Shown here one piece after another: positions 30,162 through 40,516 of a stretch of 64,000 nucleotides of DNA (position 1 is its first letter; each line of letters opens with the position of its first letter). Under the pieces are notes generated by a model that ran no database searches, was not told the origin of the DNA, and saw only the letters and a list, made by a program, of their open reading frames with translations. Both the position numbers and the translations under genes were made by a program. The stretch is from Apodemia mormo (Eukaryota; Arthropoda; Insecta; Lepidoptera; Riodinidae): assembly GCA_036924255.1 (NCBI GenBank), contig JAUPFN010000009.1, forward strand, positions 6,411,001 through 6,475,000, read 5' to 3'.

Positions 30162-32271
30162 CAAATGTCTGGCTAGTCTAACCTGGTCTGAAGTTTACAA
30201 TATAAAAGACTTCAACACTGCCTTTGATGTTTTCTATGAAACTTTTAAAATGTTTTTCGAACTTTGCTTCCCTATTAAAAAAATTAGAATAAATAATAAT
30301 AATAGTTGTCATAAGTGGATAACTAAAGGTATCAAAAAATCAGCGATCACAAAAAGAAAATTAAGATTTACATATTACAAAAACAAAAACATTGAAAATA
30401 AGTTAAATTTTATGAATTATAACAAGTTATTTAAGAAATGTATACAATTATTGAAGTTAAATACTAATAATCAATATATCACGAATGCAAAAGACAAATG
30501 TAGAGCGACTTGGAAATTAATTGGAAATAAGTCAGAAAAGGGAGTCGAAGTAGATAGTATCACTTATAAGGGGGAAAAGTTATATGAACCATTAAAAATT
30601 GCAAACTGTTTCAATAACTTCTTTACTACTTCAGTAAATACGACAAATATTACGACAAAAAATTATAAAGTACCTGATAAAATCAATTCCACAATATTTT
30701 TAAGACCAGTTACAAATGATGAGATTTCAAAAATAATAATGTCTCTTAAAAATACATATGCAGTAGGAGTCGATTCAATATCGACAAATATTATAAAAAA
30801 GTGCGGTAAGTATATAGCTCCAGTTCTTACATATCTAATTAATCGATCTTTTAAACAAGGAATATTCCCATGTAGCTTAAAAAAAGCAATAGTTAAACCC
30901 ATTTTTAAAAAGGGTGATAAAATGGAAGTCAATAATTACAGACCAATAACATTAATACCAGTGCTTTCAAAAGTATTTGAAAGAGCCATGTATACTAGAT
31001 TAAATAATTACTTAAATAAATTTAATGTTATAGCGAACGAGCAGAACGGATTTCAGAAAAATAAGTCTACTACACTTGCAGTATACAAAATGATAAAAAA
31101 TATTGTAGAAAATATAGACAAACGTAAGACTACTTCCGTCATATTCTTTGACATGAGCAAGGCGTTCGATAATGTTCACCACCAGATATTATTAAATAAA
31201 TGCGAAAATTATGGTATAAGAGGTAATGCAAACAAGTGGATTGAGAGTTATTTAAAAAATAGAATGCAATGTGTAGAAATTTTACGTCTAGATAGAACTA
31301 AAACGGTTAGAGCTTACAGATCAGCTTTTGTAACAAAAGAAACTGGTGTATCACAAGGAAGCGCTCTTGGTCCCTTGCTCTTTCTACTCTACATAAACGA
31401 CTTGCCAAAAGAAACAAAATGTAAAAGTATATTATTTGCCGATGACATAGCAGTAATAGTATCAGATAACCATAATAACAAGAATAAATATAAACAAACA
31501 GTTCTATCAACAATTGACTCTATAACATCCTGGTTAGAACGAAACAACTTAACGGCTAACCTTTCAAAGACAAAGTTAGTCCAATTTACAAATTATAAAA
31601 ATGAGTGCCATGATTTAGAAATTAACCATAAGGGTAGTTTAATTAATGAAGTTAAAGAAGTAAAATTTTTAGGAGTAAACTTAGATAGAAATTTGAACTG
31701 GAAACCACATGTTGATACAGTTTATAAAAAAATCAATAAATTTCTATACGCCCTCAAAAAAATCCGAAAAACGGTGGGACTCAATGCAGCATTAACTGCT
31801 TATCATGGTTATATAGGCTCTGTTTTGAGGTATGGACTTATTACTTGGGGTAACTGTACCAATATAAACCAGGTTTTTATTGCGCAAAAGAAATGTGTTC
31901 GAGCTTTGTGTAGTGCGGATCCAACTGAGTCATGTAAGCCATTGTTTAAGCAACTTAACTTGTTAACCTTAACTGGATTGTATATATTAGAGTCATGTTT
32001 ATTTGTTAGAAAACACCAAGAACTATTCAATAAACTAAATGATAACAAAAGGGTATGGTCTAGGGATCCAACCAGGCTACAAGTCCCAACGAGTTTTTCT
32101 GCATTGTACTCAAAAAATTGCCATGCTATGATAATAAATATTTACAATAAATTACCTAAAACAATCCGCGAACTACCATTAAGACAATTTAAAAATGTAT
32201 TATCTAAACTGTTAACGCAAAAAGCTTACTACAATATTGCCGAGTATCTAAATGATAAAATTGTTGTATAA
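30148..32271 (+). CDS. LINE ORF2 part 2: reverse transcriptase
   Basis: 707 residues from the GTG at 30148; the frame is open from about 30115, and the true N-terminus is the endonuclease part. RT blocks in order: NNYRPITLIPVLSKVFERA, NGFQKNKSTTLAVY, VIFFDMSKAFDNVHHQILL (catalytic Asp), GVSQGSALGPLLFLLYINDL, ILFADDIAV (FADD catalytic pair), then the thumb-like SWLERNNLTANLSKTKLV. The C-terminal part resembles CR1/jockey-type elements. All catalytic residues are present, so only the frameshift upstream disables this copy. Confidence 0.92.
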   Translation: MVKFNKCLASLTWSEVYNIKDFNTAFDVFYETFKMFFELCFPIKKIRINNNNSCHKWITKGIKKSAITKRKLRFTYYKNKNIENKLNFMNYNKLFKKCIQLLKLNTNNQYITNAKDKCRATWKLIGNKSEKGVEVDSITYKGEKLYEPLKIANCFNNFFTTSVNTTNITTKNYKVPDKINSTIFLRPVTNDEISKIIMSLKNTYAVGVDSISTNIIKKCGKYIAPVLTYLINRSFKQGIFPCSLKKAIVKPIFKKGDKMEVNNYRPITLIPVLSKVFERAMYTRLNNYLNKFNVIANEQNGFQKNKSTTLAVYKMIKNIVENIDKRKTTSVIFFDMSKAFDNVHHQILLNKCENYGIRGNANKWIESYLKNRMQCVEILRLDRTKTVRAYRSAFVTKETGVSQGSALGPLLFLLYINDLPKETKCKSILFADDIAVIVSDNHNNKNKYKQTVLSTIDSITSWLERNNLTANLSKTKLVQFTNYKNECHDLEINHKGSLINEVKEVKFLGVNLDRNLNWKPHVDTVYKKINKFLYALKKIRKTVGLNAALTAYHGYIGSVLRYGLITWGNCTNINQVFIAQKKCVRALCSADPTESCKPLFKQLNLLTLTGLYILESCLFVRKHQELFNKLNDNKRVWSRDPTRLQVPTSFSALYSKNCHAMIINIYNKLPKTIRELPLRQFKNVLSKLLTQKAYYNIAEYLNDKIVV

Positions 32272-32394
32272 TAATAATTATTCCCTGTCTAACTAGCAAG
32301 TATAATCCACTGGATATGCGCTTAAGTCTGATAATTTGAAGTTACAATAATACAACGAGTTATCTGTTTCTTCTTTTTATTGTAAAAATGTTAC

Positions 32395-32640
32395 TTAATA
32401 AAATATAATTCTATGTATATTATCAAATATTGACTAATAATAAAATAAAATGTGACATTCTCTTTTATCGTTATTATCTTAATAAAATATAATTAAATGT
32501 ATATAATCAAATATTAACCAATAATAAAATAAAATGTGACATTCTTTTATATAATTACCTTAATAAAATATAATGAAATGTGAATTAGCAAATTTTAAAT
32601 AACAATAATATATAATGTCTCATTTTATATAACATTTAAT
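32395..32640 (+). repeat. Three tandem copies of an approximately 82-bp unit in the LINE 3' region
   Basis: Units start TTAATAAAATATAAT at 32395, 32479 and 32560. The first two share ACTAATAATAAAATAAAATG-like sequence and GTGACATTC. The third has diverged. Confidence 0.8.
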
Positions 32641-32839
32641 TAAATAAGTTATAAGTTTATAATAATTTTGCACACCGGCACTATCGGTTGACTATGGCGG
32701 ACTAGAAATAATGTTGTAACACCTATTGTATAACCCGTTTTCATGCAAATAAAAACAAATAATTAATGTTACATAAATTGATTTAACTTCAAACTAGTTG
32801 ATAGTAGATATTGGTGACAGTTAACATGAAACTTATTCT

Positions 32840-33025
32840 TAGAAATAAGTATGTAAATGCTAAAATATATTTAACAAAAGCACACAAACCAAAAATACAC
32901 CTAACAGGTATATGCATCCCATAAACACTTACCTAGTCAGTGTACCTAGTACCTGTCAAGAATCGAACCCGAGCTAGCAAACGACAAGTCACGGTCATTA
33001 ACTACTTAACTAATGGGTCGATCGA
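32840..33025 (-). repeat. tRNA-derived SINE B, diverged
   Basis: Minus strand CCCATTAGTTAAGTAGTTAA (A-box region) and CTCGGGTTCGATTCTTGAC (B box). The body is strongly decayed. Confidence 0.55.
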
Positions 33026-33598
33026 GTATTAAATAATATACGCCAGTAATGGAATACTGGAAACGTCTCTTAGCAAATTATTTGAAGGTTGTACACATAT
33101 AGATGTATAGGTGTTTATACTTTCTGTGGTATTGAGGACGTCTGGTGGAAAATGCTCTAGGGCATTAAGTCTGCCACTGCAATTACTCTTTTGTGCAAAA
33201 AATATATGTGAAAATGAGATAGCCATTTACTTCTTTGCTATCTTATAATACGAAAAATCTAATTTGAAAAGATTTAAAGTATCCAAGTAAAAAATCTATA
33301 TTTTGTATCCCAATAATAATCATAGAAGACGATTTCTTAAAGTCAAATCATGTAATTTAGAAAAAAAAAACACCGAGCAAAAGTATTCGAGAATAATTAT
33401 TAGTTAATTGTTTTTTTACTTAAAATATAATTTACAAAAAGACAAAACAATGTTTGATAGCTTTTTCTAACACATTTCATTATTTTTATTTAATTGCATA
33501 TCTATGTTTTAAAACTTTTCTCTATAATATAATGTATTGAAATACTTTTTGCATTTGCTTTTCAGAGCCTCAAGCACGAAATTTAAGCGTTTTCGTAT

Positions 33599-33630
33599 CG
33601 TTAACGTATCGAGGACTCGATACGTTAACG
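33599..33630. repeat. Perfect palindrome, 15-bp arms, 2-nt loop
   Basis: CGTTAACGTATCGAG pairs with CTCGATACGTTAACG, loop GA. It sits just inside the left end of the 33.6-35.3 kb element. Confidence 0.95.
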
Positions 33631-34439
33631 GAGTATGACGATAGTAGGAAGCACGAAGCACCTTCTATCGACTCTCGAGACCTCGATACGATTACGCTAG
33701 TGACGTCATCCTAACGTAAGCAGGAAGGTACTAGTTTCGTTCAAAAACTTATCGTATATTATCGGTTTCATTATATTCCATATAGAAATATATTTATTTA
33801 TAACTAAAATCATACCTAACTCAAGCATAATTGATAAAATACACAAAAATAAAGAAATGCGTACTCTACTCTAAGAAAAATCAAATTTATTTTGACGAAA
33901 CCATTCTAACAACGATCTTACGTTGTTCTACGGTTTTTGAACGAGACGACCGCTTGGCACTTCACATAGGTATACGATACCAAACAAAGACAAGGTCAAA
34001 TTTGTTTATAATCGTACCCGTACGGGCTCTCGAAAACATTACATTTAAATTGTTTCCTCGCATTAAATATAAATAAAATATTATAAAATGAAAACTAGAC
34101 TAGCTTTATGCAGTACATAACTATGGTGAAGTTCATGGAAAAGTACGTCCTGGAAGTTTTATGTAACTTATTTATTATGTGCAGTTTTTTGTTTCGTGAT
34201 GTGAAGTGAAGATTGGATCCTTTCTTCCAGAAACAAGATTCCTCTAAGGAAATAAGCTCAAGAGTTATCCTGGAACTCAGTCTTAATGAAGTTTTTCGGC
34301 GGAGTTGCTCACAGAGAAATGTAAGAGCCTCTTTGTTGAGGCGATATTTATTTTTAAATTCGGTATCATTTATTTTTATTTTTTTAATTTCGGTATTTTT
34401 CTCTGTTTAGTCCTACATCTAACTTCTCTGAAAAATAAT

Positions 34440-34756
34440 CTATACATATAATAAAATCGTAGGAAAGTCAAAACTGTACATTGATTTTTTTAAAGAATAC
34501 TTGGGGCGTTATCTACAATCGATATCGAAGCCAAAAATATAGTTTTTAGAATTTTTCTGTTTGTCTGTATGTCTGTTTGTATGTATGTCCGGGGTAAACT
34601 AAAAAGTACTGCATGGATTTACTTCAAATTTTACATGAATATTACTAAAGGTCGGGTCAACATATAGGCTGCATATTATCACGCTATCACCTACGGGGGA
34701 GGAGCAGTGTGGAGTAAACGAAGTCCGCGCGGACGAAGTCACTGGCAACAGCCAGT
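34440..34756 (+). mobile_element. Helitron-like family E copy
   Basis: It starts TCTATACATATAATAAAATC after AATAA, and has AGTACTGCATGGATTTACTT and AGTCCGCGCGGACGAAGTC. The end is changed to ACAGCCAGT. It is inserted in the 33.6-35.3 kb inverted-repeat element. Confidence 0.7.
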
Positions 34757-35569
34757 ATTGTAATATAAATGTAAACAGTGAAAAATTACCACAAATAAAA
34801 ATGTGAGAATAAAAATTGCTTACATCGAATCTCGTCTATTATTTTCTTCATCTTGAAGTAAACTTCCAATGAGAATATAATAGAGAATTACGTTGAAATA
34901 TAGGTGGTATTTGCATTTTTTAGCTTTCCGTTGATTGTATTAATATCCGGAAGTAACTAAAACTACTTAATTTTTAAAAAAACGAGCGTAATAAATAATT
35001 TTAAACAATTCGAAACTTTTTTCACCGGCAAATTGTAAGTGAAAAAAGATTCGTCACCTCTCGATACCCAGCCTTCGAAATTTGCGATACGATACTTCAA
35101 AACGCCGTTCATGCTCGCAATTTTGTTACGTTTCACGTATTTCTCGATACGTTTGCGATACGAAAGTTTAATAATTTGCTTGTGCTTCGAAATTTAGTTC
35201 CATTTACGTACGATAGGGGCGCTGATCATTTTTCATACGTTTATTTCTCGATGACGATACGAATACTTTTTCGCAAGGAGTTCGTGCTTGAGGCACAGAT
35301 AACGCAGTTTCGTAGCGCCTCTACGCACGCTACGCTCGGGCAGTGCGCGCGGCCCCGCGTTGTCGACTGCCGGCCGATGACCGCGACGCCCATCATTATG
35401 ACCTGAAAGGCCTTTGTTTATATAATACTTTATATTTATATGGTCACTGTTAAAATTCCAATTTGTAGTCTACACTTCATCTGAGAGAATTAATAAAGGA
35501 AAATTAATTTTGTCTAATATATATTTTAATGAAAAATTTATTCTGCATATCTCTGAAACTGTTCTGACG

Positions 35570-36490
35570 ATTTGTATGAAATGTTGTAGTAAATGGAGTT
35601 TTGCTTTTAAAGTTTAACGATTTAAAAAATGTTTTTATAACTATCTACTCACATGCTGGCAATTTCACATAATGATTTTTTATTCAGGGAGAAAGAGCAT
35701 TTTCTTCCACTAAATGTTATAACTGCAATTTTGTTGGTTTTTTCCTAATTAATGAATTAACCAAACATATAAGCCTGAAATCTTGAACTCGTAATATAAT
35801 AATTAAAATATTTAAATAAATATAAAAAAATGAAAACGTCTTTTTCAGTTACTTTTTTGCATTGACTTAATTAGTAAGTCAATGCTTTTTTGTCAATATC
35901 TCGGAAAATATGTCTAATCGACATAGAATTTGTTCCTGAAATCCGTAATGTTTTTTTTTTGTTACTTGTATACGAATTGTATACGAATAGCAACGTACCA
36001 TTAACGCTGTTGGCGTCTGTAGGCGATGGTTTACTCATGAAATGTTGCCGTAATAGTTTCGCTTAAGTTTACCGATTTAAAAAAACGTTTTATGACTATC
36101 GGTTCCTATGCCGGCAATTTCATATAGTCATTTATTTTATTGTAATTTTTTTATTACTTACTCATATTCCCGTTACCTTCGGCCGCACCTGCATGTATAG
36201 TCCCGAAGATATTAGCGTGCTAAGGCACACGCAGTCGGAATGTTTGCGACGATAGCCGATAACAGCCGGTCACATCTGCATGAATCGCGTCATTGCACGA
36301 AGCTTTGTGGCGATAGACGCAAGTACGGCTGCAACATTATACGGATGACAACGCATCATTAACGTCTGTTAGCGATGGTTTTCTCATGAATTGTTGTAGT
36401 ATGATAGGGATGCGCTTATTAAGTTTACCAATTAAAAAAAGTTTCTTATAACTGTCTGCTCTCTTGCTAGAAATTCCATGTAGCGCATAT
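35570..36490 (+). repeat. Three diverged copies of an unknown unit
   Basis: Units near 35578-35690, 36039-36140 and 36387-36490 share a GAAATGTTG-like start, AAGTTTAACGATTTAAAAAA-like sequence and TGCTGGCAATTTCA-like sequence. The last two are each preceded by a family A-like fragment (ACCATTAACGCTGTTGGCGT and ATCATTAACGTCTGTTAGCG). Confidence 0.6.
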
Positions 36491-37164
36491 CGTGTTTTTG
36501 TGACCCCGCTACATAGATGGATACGCACAATTAAACATGTTATCAGTAGGCGATGATGTACTCTTACTGTCAGGAGCTACCTCTGTATGCTGCAATATCA
36601 AAAAGCTTGTACTTTCCAGTTCTGTAGCAACTTGATATCATTTTTCATACCTTCTTAATTTTACCACTGTTATATCACTGCTGATAACTGTACTACATGT
36701 CTAGAAGGTTAAGGCAGACAGTAAATTGATGTAAACGATTACATTATTCCCGGTTAGCCATGCATCAATACCATAATTGATGTTTACAGATGCTGTCTGT
36801 AAACAAACATCTGTGATCTTTGATCTTATGCGGTATTTTTTTGACTTCCACGATATAAATGGTCCGATTTGGATGCGGTTTTTTAATTGAAAGCTCTATC
36901 TTGCGAGTTGGTTCTTAGCTATGATTCAATAGAATCTATTCAGCCGTTTCAAAATCACCAGCTCTTTTCAATTTGATGAAAGGAATTAAGCAACTTGTAA
37001 AGGCTCTATTAGACTACATTTAAACAAGAAGTAAAACACGTATTCTCTTGTCATAATTTTACTAGCTTTTCACCTTATAGCGGTAGATTTTTTGTAGATA
37101 GTAAAAAAAGCAGAAGCAAGGAAGCGGGCTTTGCTAATGGAAAGAGACAACCACGAACTACATG

Positions 37165-37430
37165 GATACGCATTTCAAGACAATTTCTTAGTTTGTCAGT
37201 GTAGCTTGTTTACACAAATAAATACAGAATTACTCGTATACTACTTACCGGTGAAATACAATCACTTCAAGGATAATTTTTAAACCTTATCAACTCATTC
37301 GGTACGATAAAAGAGTACAACATGGTTTATTTCTATTTTTTCATGAGGTTTTAACAAATGTATAGCATTTTTAACAGAGATAGGAGTGTTTGCTCATACG
37401 CGCGGCGACGTTTCCTTCCCAATGACGTAT
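37165..37430 (+). repeat. Unknown dispersed repeat, homologous to 57.5 kb and 60.2-60.4 kb
   Basis: TTTCTTAGTTTGTCAGTGTA, CGGTACGATAAAAGAGTACA and CATGGTTTATTTCTATTTTT recur inverted at 60240-60395. GTTTGCTCATACGCGCGGCG recurs inverted near 57490-57530. Confidence 0.6.
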
Positions 37431-37439
37431 ATATTAGTA

Positions 37440-37720
37440 TTCATGTGGTCTGTGGAGACACCCATCGCCTATAGACACCAAAGATGTTAATGGTGTGTAG
37501 CTAGCCGTGTACTGGAGGGCTAATTGTGCATCAACAATTTTGCTACCTTACCCTCTAAACTGAAACACGAAAGTGATGAGGATTAACGCTATTGCGGCAG
37601 GAATAATTAAGGCGGTGGTATCAGACACGACCGAGAAGTTGCAGAACTCCACCACCTAGTAATCATGATGGCAGTGAAACGTATAGGCAATCATTTGCCT
37701 TTTATGAACTACCTGGTAGA
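37440..37720 (+). repeat. Family A copy
   Basis: CCATCGCCTATAGACACCAA to GCCTTTTATGAACTACCTGG. Confidence 0.65.
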
Positions 37721-37908
37721 TATACTGTTGTCCAAAGAGGAGCCGAACCAGAGGGGAAAAAATAACACACAAAAATCAAAAAAATGTATAATTCCATACA
37801 AAATAAACAATTACAAATTAATGTTGTTACTATTACATAACTGGCTATAAATAACATGCTTAGTACTTGGTTTAAAAAAAACACAAACACAAATACAAGT
37901 AGACGCTT

Positions 37909-38100
37909 TTTTTATATCATAAGATAGCAAACAAGCAGATGGATCTCCTGATGGAAATAGTCAACCATCGCCTATAGACACCAAAGATGTTAATAGTGCA
38001 TTGCTATCTTGTGGCGAGGTCTAATGCCACATGCATAAGTTTACCGGCTATCTTACCCTCCAAACCGGAACACGACCGCGACAAGCACTCACGCTATAGA
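37909..38100 (+). repeat. Family A copy cut by a Lep1-like element
   Basis: TTTTATATCATAAGATAGCA to AAGCACTCACGCTATAGACG. The 3' half is replaced by the Helitron at 38103. Confidence 0.75.
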
Positions 38101-38102
38101 CG

Positions 38103-38302
38103 CTAATACATACTAATATTATAAACTCTGTCTGTCTGTCTGTCCATCTCTTCTACACGCCGAACCAATTTAGATTTGTACAAAGATAGTTTGAGACCCG
38201 AGAAAGGACATAGGATACTTGTTATCCCGGAAATCCCACGGGAACGGGAAATATACGGGTAAAACCTTTTTCCACGTGGACGAAGTCGCGGGCACAGCAA
38301 GG
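38103..38302 (+). mobile_element. Lep1-like Helitron, diverged 3' end
   Basis: It starts ATACTAATATTATAAACTCT, then (CTGT)n, ATCCCACGGGAACGGG and GACGAAGTCGCGGGCACAG. The final CTAGT is changed to CAAGG. It cuts off the family A copy before it (37909-38100). Confidence 0.7.
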
Positions 38303-38930
38303 AAAATTTAATATCACATTCAAGTCATAAAAACACGTACAATAATTATGTAGCAACACGCACAGCAGATTGGCCCACATACAGACGAGTCTTTAGTGTT
38401 GCATCACTTACATTTTATAAATCAGAGACTCTCGATTACTGCTTTATTGAAAAAAAAATACAGTAGCTACCACTGACCAAGGTTTGTATAACACATTTAT
38501 TTGTATGACAGAAATAATTTACATTCATTAAAAAGGCACATAAAAATTTATGAACTGTGAAATTATCAACGAAGACAAGTTTACTATTACGTATATTTAA
38601 TTTTATTGTATTTAACATAAAAATAGATATCTTTATATTTAGTTAACTGGTAAATTATTTTCAGTGCTATGTTAAGTGTTAATCTCTGAAAACTCTACAA
38701 ATCATTAACAAGTAAATGATCAGTATATCAAAATTAAAATAATAGGAAAATAATTAAAAATAACACAAAACAATAATAAATAAGAATATTATCTTTCTGA
38801 ATACCGAAACTAATAAAATAATTTTGTTTCTTTTTTAATCATATAATAACAATTTCATAAACTATATTATTCCTTAAGCTTTAATTAGGGATATAAAGTA
38901 CTTAGGCTGATTCTCGATTGCTTGCTTTAA

Positions 38931-39637
38931 GAGCGTGCATTCGATTCGCAACGAAAACTTCATGTTTTCTAGTTTTTTCTAGAGTAATATCGTGCTCGTA
39001 ATAATGTGATAACAGATTATTCGAAAGATATTACACTTTTTTCAAGATTAAGTCTTGATTTAGTGGTGCACTGCAGAGCAAAAATACAATTTTTGATAAC
39101 AGTTTTTTTTAAAACGAAGACAATCCCTTCATAGCGTTTTACGCAAATAAGCATCAGAGTTATCCTTCAAGACGAATACAAACAACCATTATAATGTGCC
39201 AAATATTTTATTTTATGCATTTTTTCAACAAGATATATGGTTCTAAAGCGCAACAGAGAGCCAAAATTACGAAAATATTGTTGTTAGATATTAAAAAATT
39301 GAAAAATCGGATCACTTTAACATTTTTTTTCCACCATTAAGTATTTCAATAGAAACCTAAAATATTTATTATATGTGAATAAGGGAATGCTCAATATACT
39401 GATTTTTTTCAGTCTGTTATATGAACTCATTTATTTAGATGAATTATTTTAAAAACACTATAAATCCTCGCGCGCAATCATTTGCCGATCAGATTTTGAA
39501 CAAGCAGTAAATCGAATAATCAAGACTATCTTGCTAAAACTGTAATATCGTTCGAATAATCTGCTCACATTATTATGATATTGCTCTGGAAAAAACTTGA
39601 AAACATGAAGTTTTCGTTGCGAATCGAATACACGTTC
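38931..39637. mobile_element. MITE with approximately 125-bp inverted repeats and TTAA target duplication
   Basis: The left arm 38931-39058 and right arm 39510-39637 are inverted copies sharing ATTCGATTCGCAACGAAAAC and TTCATGTTTTC. TTAA flanks both ends (38927-38930 and 39638-39641). The TTAA duplication is piggyBac-like, but the termini GAGCGTG/GAACGTG are not the usual CCC. Confidence 0.8.
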
Positions 39638-39769
39638 TTAATTAAACATTTAAATATTATGCGAATATTAGTATTGTTGCAACATTTATATGTACTTATT
39701 ATATTAGACGCAATAAATGATATGTGATTTATAAATATTATTTCTTAACATGCATAATTCCGTGCTTGC

Positions 39770-40150
39770 CCCAAAGCTATTGTATAGACCGGGAGCTGGG
39801 TGTGTTAAAATGGATAGGAATGCAAATTGAACATGTTCGAAATGAGAGCGTATCGCGTTCGTAATGTGAGATAGAGGTTAGGAGAAGTATCGAAGTAAAA
39901 AAGAGTAAGGGCATGCTTTATTGGTTCGGACATGTTGAAAAAAAAGCAGATATTCAACGCCAATATTGATTGAGATAGGTACCGGGGGAGATCAAGACTG
40001 ACGTACCATGATCAAATTGGTCTTGTACTGTCCGAAGGTGTTGTCAAGTTTGAAACCGTCGTGTTTTACGTGAAGAGAGTTATGAATGAGTAGAAAGCAA
40101 CGGAAGTCTTGGTGTTCTCTCTGCCTAACCCTACTGGCGAAAAAATATTT
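39770..40150 (+). mobile_element. LINE relic (RTE-like C-terminal remnant)
   Basis: A broken frame reads KGMLYWFGHVEKKADIQ, then a decayed GRPR.TY-like segment (IKTDVP) and ESNGSLGVLSA, a pattern seen at the end of insect RTE-like ORFs. Stops interrupt it. It lies immediately downstream of the CAP gene stop. Confidence 0.5.
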
Positions 40151-40237
40151 AACTACTTTATATGTACAGTATAAGCATTTTTTGTAAAATTAATAACAAT
40201 AAAGTTTTAATAAGTGCCGTCCACAAATGAAGTTTTA

Positions 40238-40516
40238 TTATAAAAATATTATCATTATAAATAAAGTGATTGAAGATGAAGCTACAACGTTAGCCTCGCT
40301 AGAACTACTTCCTAAAATAGTGTTTTCATATTCTTTCAAATACGGCATATATTTAAGCATCATATTTATCATTGGGCCCCTTTCTTTGGTTTTGTTAAAG
40401 TCAATTTCTTTAGGTAACGCTCCATTTTCTTCGTTAGGTGCTTTAATACTGTCATGCGTATTCTTCTTAAGATTTTTAACACGATCTTCTTCAAGATTTC
40501 TTAATTCCCGTCGTAC
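40238..40516 (-). CDS. CAP gene exon 11 (C-terminus and stop)
   Basis: The acceptor TGTTTAAAG joins in phase 0, and the stop is TAA at 40238-40240. It encodes a Lys/Glu-rich helix (VRRELRNLEEDRVKNLKKN), then GSSSSEANVVASSS and a hydrophobic end (ITLFIMIIFL). A small-residue stretch before a C-terminal hydrophobic run is compatible with a GPI-attachment signal or a tail anchor. This is inference; the hydrophobic run is short (about 11 residues). Confidence 0.82.
   Translation of the reverse strand, partial: VRRELRNLEEDRVKNLKKNTHDSIKAPNEENGALPKEIDFNKTKERGPMINMMLKYMPYLKEYENTILGSSSSEANVVASSSITLFIMIIFL

Larger units (their letters stand above)
27498..32760 (+). mobile_element. Near-intact CR1/jockey-type non-LTR retrotransposon
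   Basis: A LINE with a duplicated 5' region, ORF1 (28139-29389), ORF2 (about 29390-32271 in two frames) and an AT-rich 3' region with tandem repeats. It ends near AAATAAAAACAAATAATTAA. There are no LTRs. The outer limits are approximate because no target-site duplication was identified. ORF1 overlaps the open ORF2 frame by 47 nt (29343-29389) in the +1 frame, and ORF2 has no ATG before 29535. Confidence 0.88.
33567..35294. mobile_element. 1.73-kb terminal-inverted-repeat element with internal Helitron insertion
   Basis: GCCTCAAGCACGAA at 33567-33580 recurs exactly inverted at 35281-35294, and similarity continues more loosely inward for about 50 bp (CGTATCG-rich). A Helitron copy sits inside at 34440-34756. 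The ends are rich in TCGATACG motifs. No transposase frame is seen. Confidence 0.65.

Noticed and set aside
35176..35406. ORF of 76 residues in a GC-rich CpG-containing stretch
   Set aside because: It overlaps the right end of the 33.6-35.3 kb TIR element; there is no recognisable protein and no splice partner.
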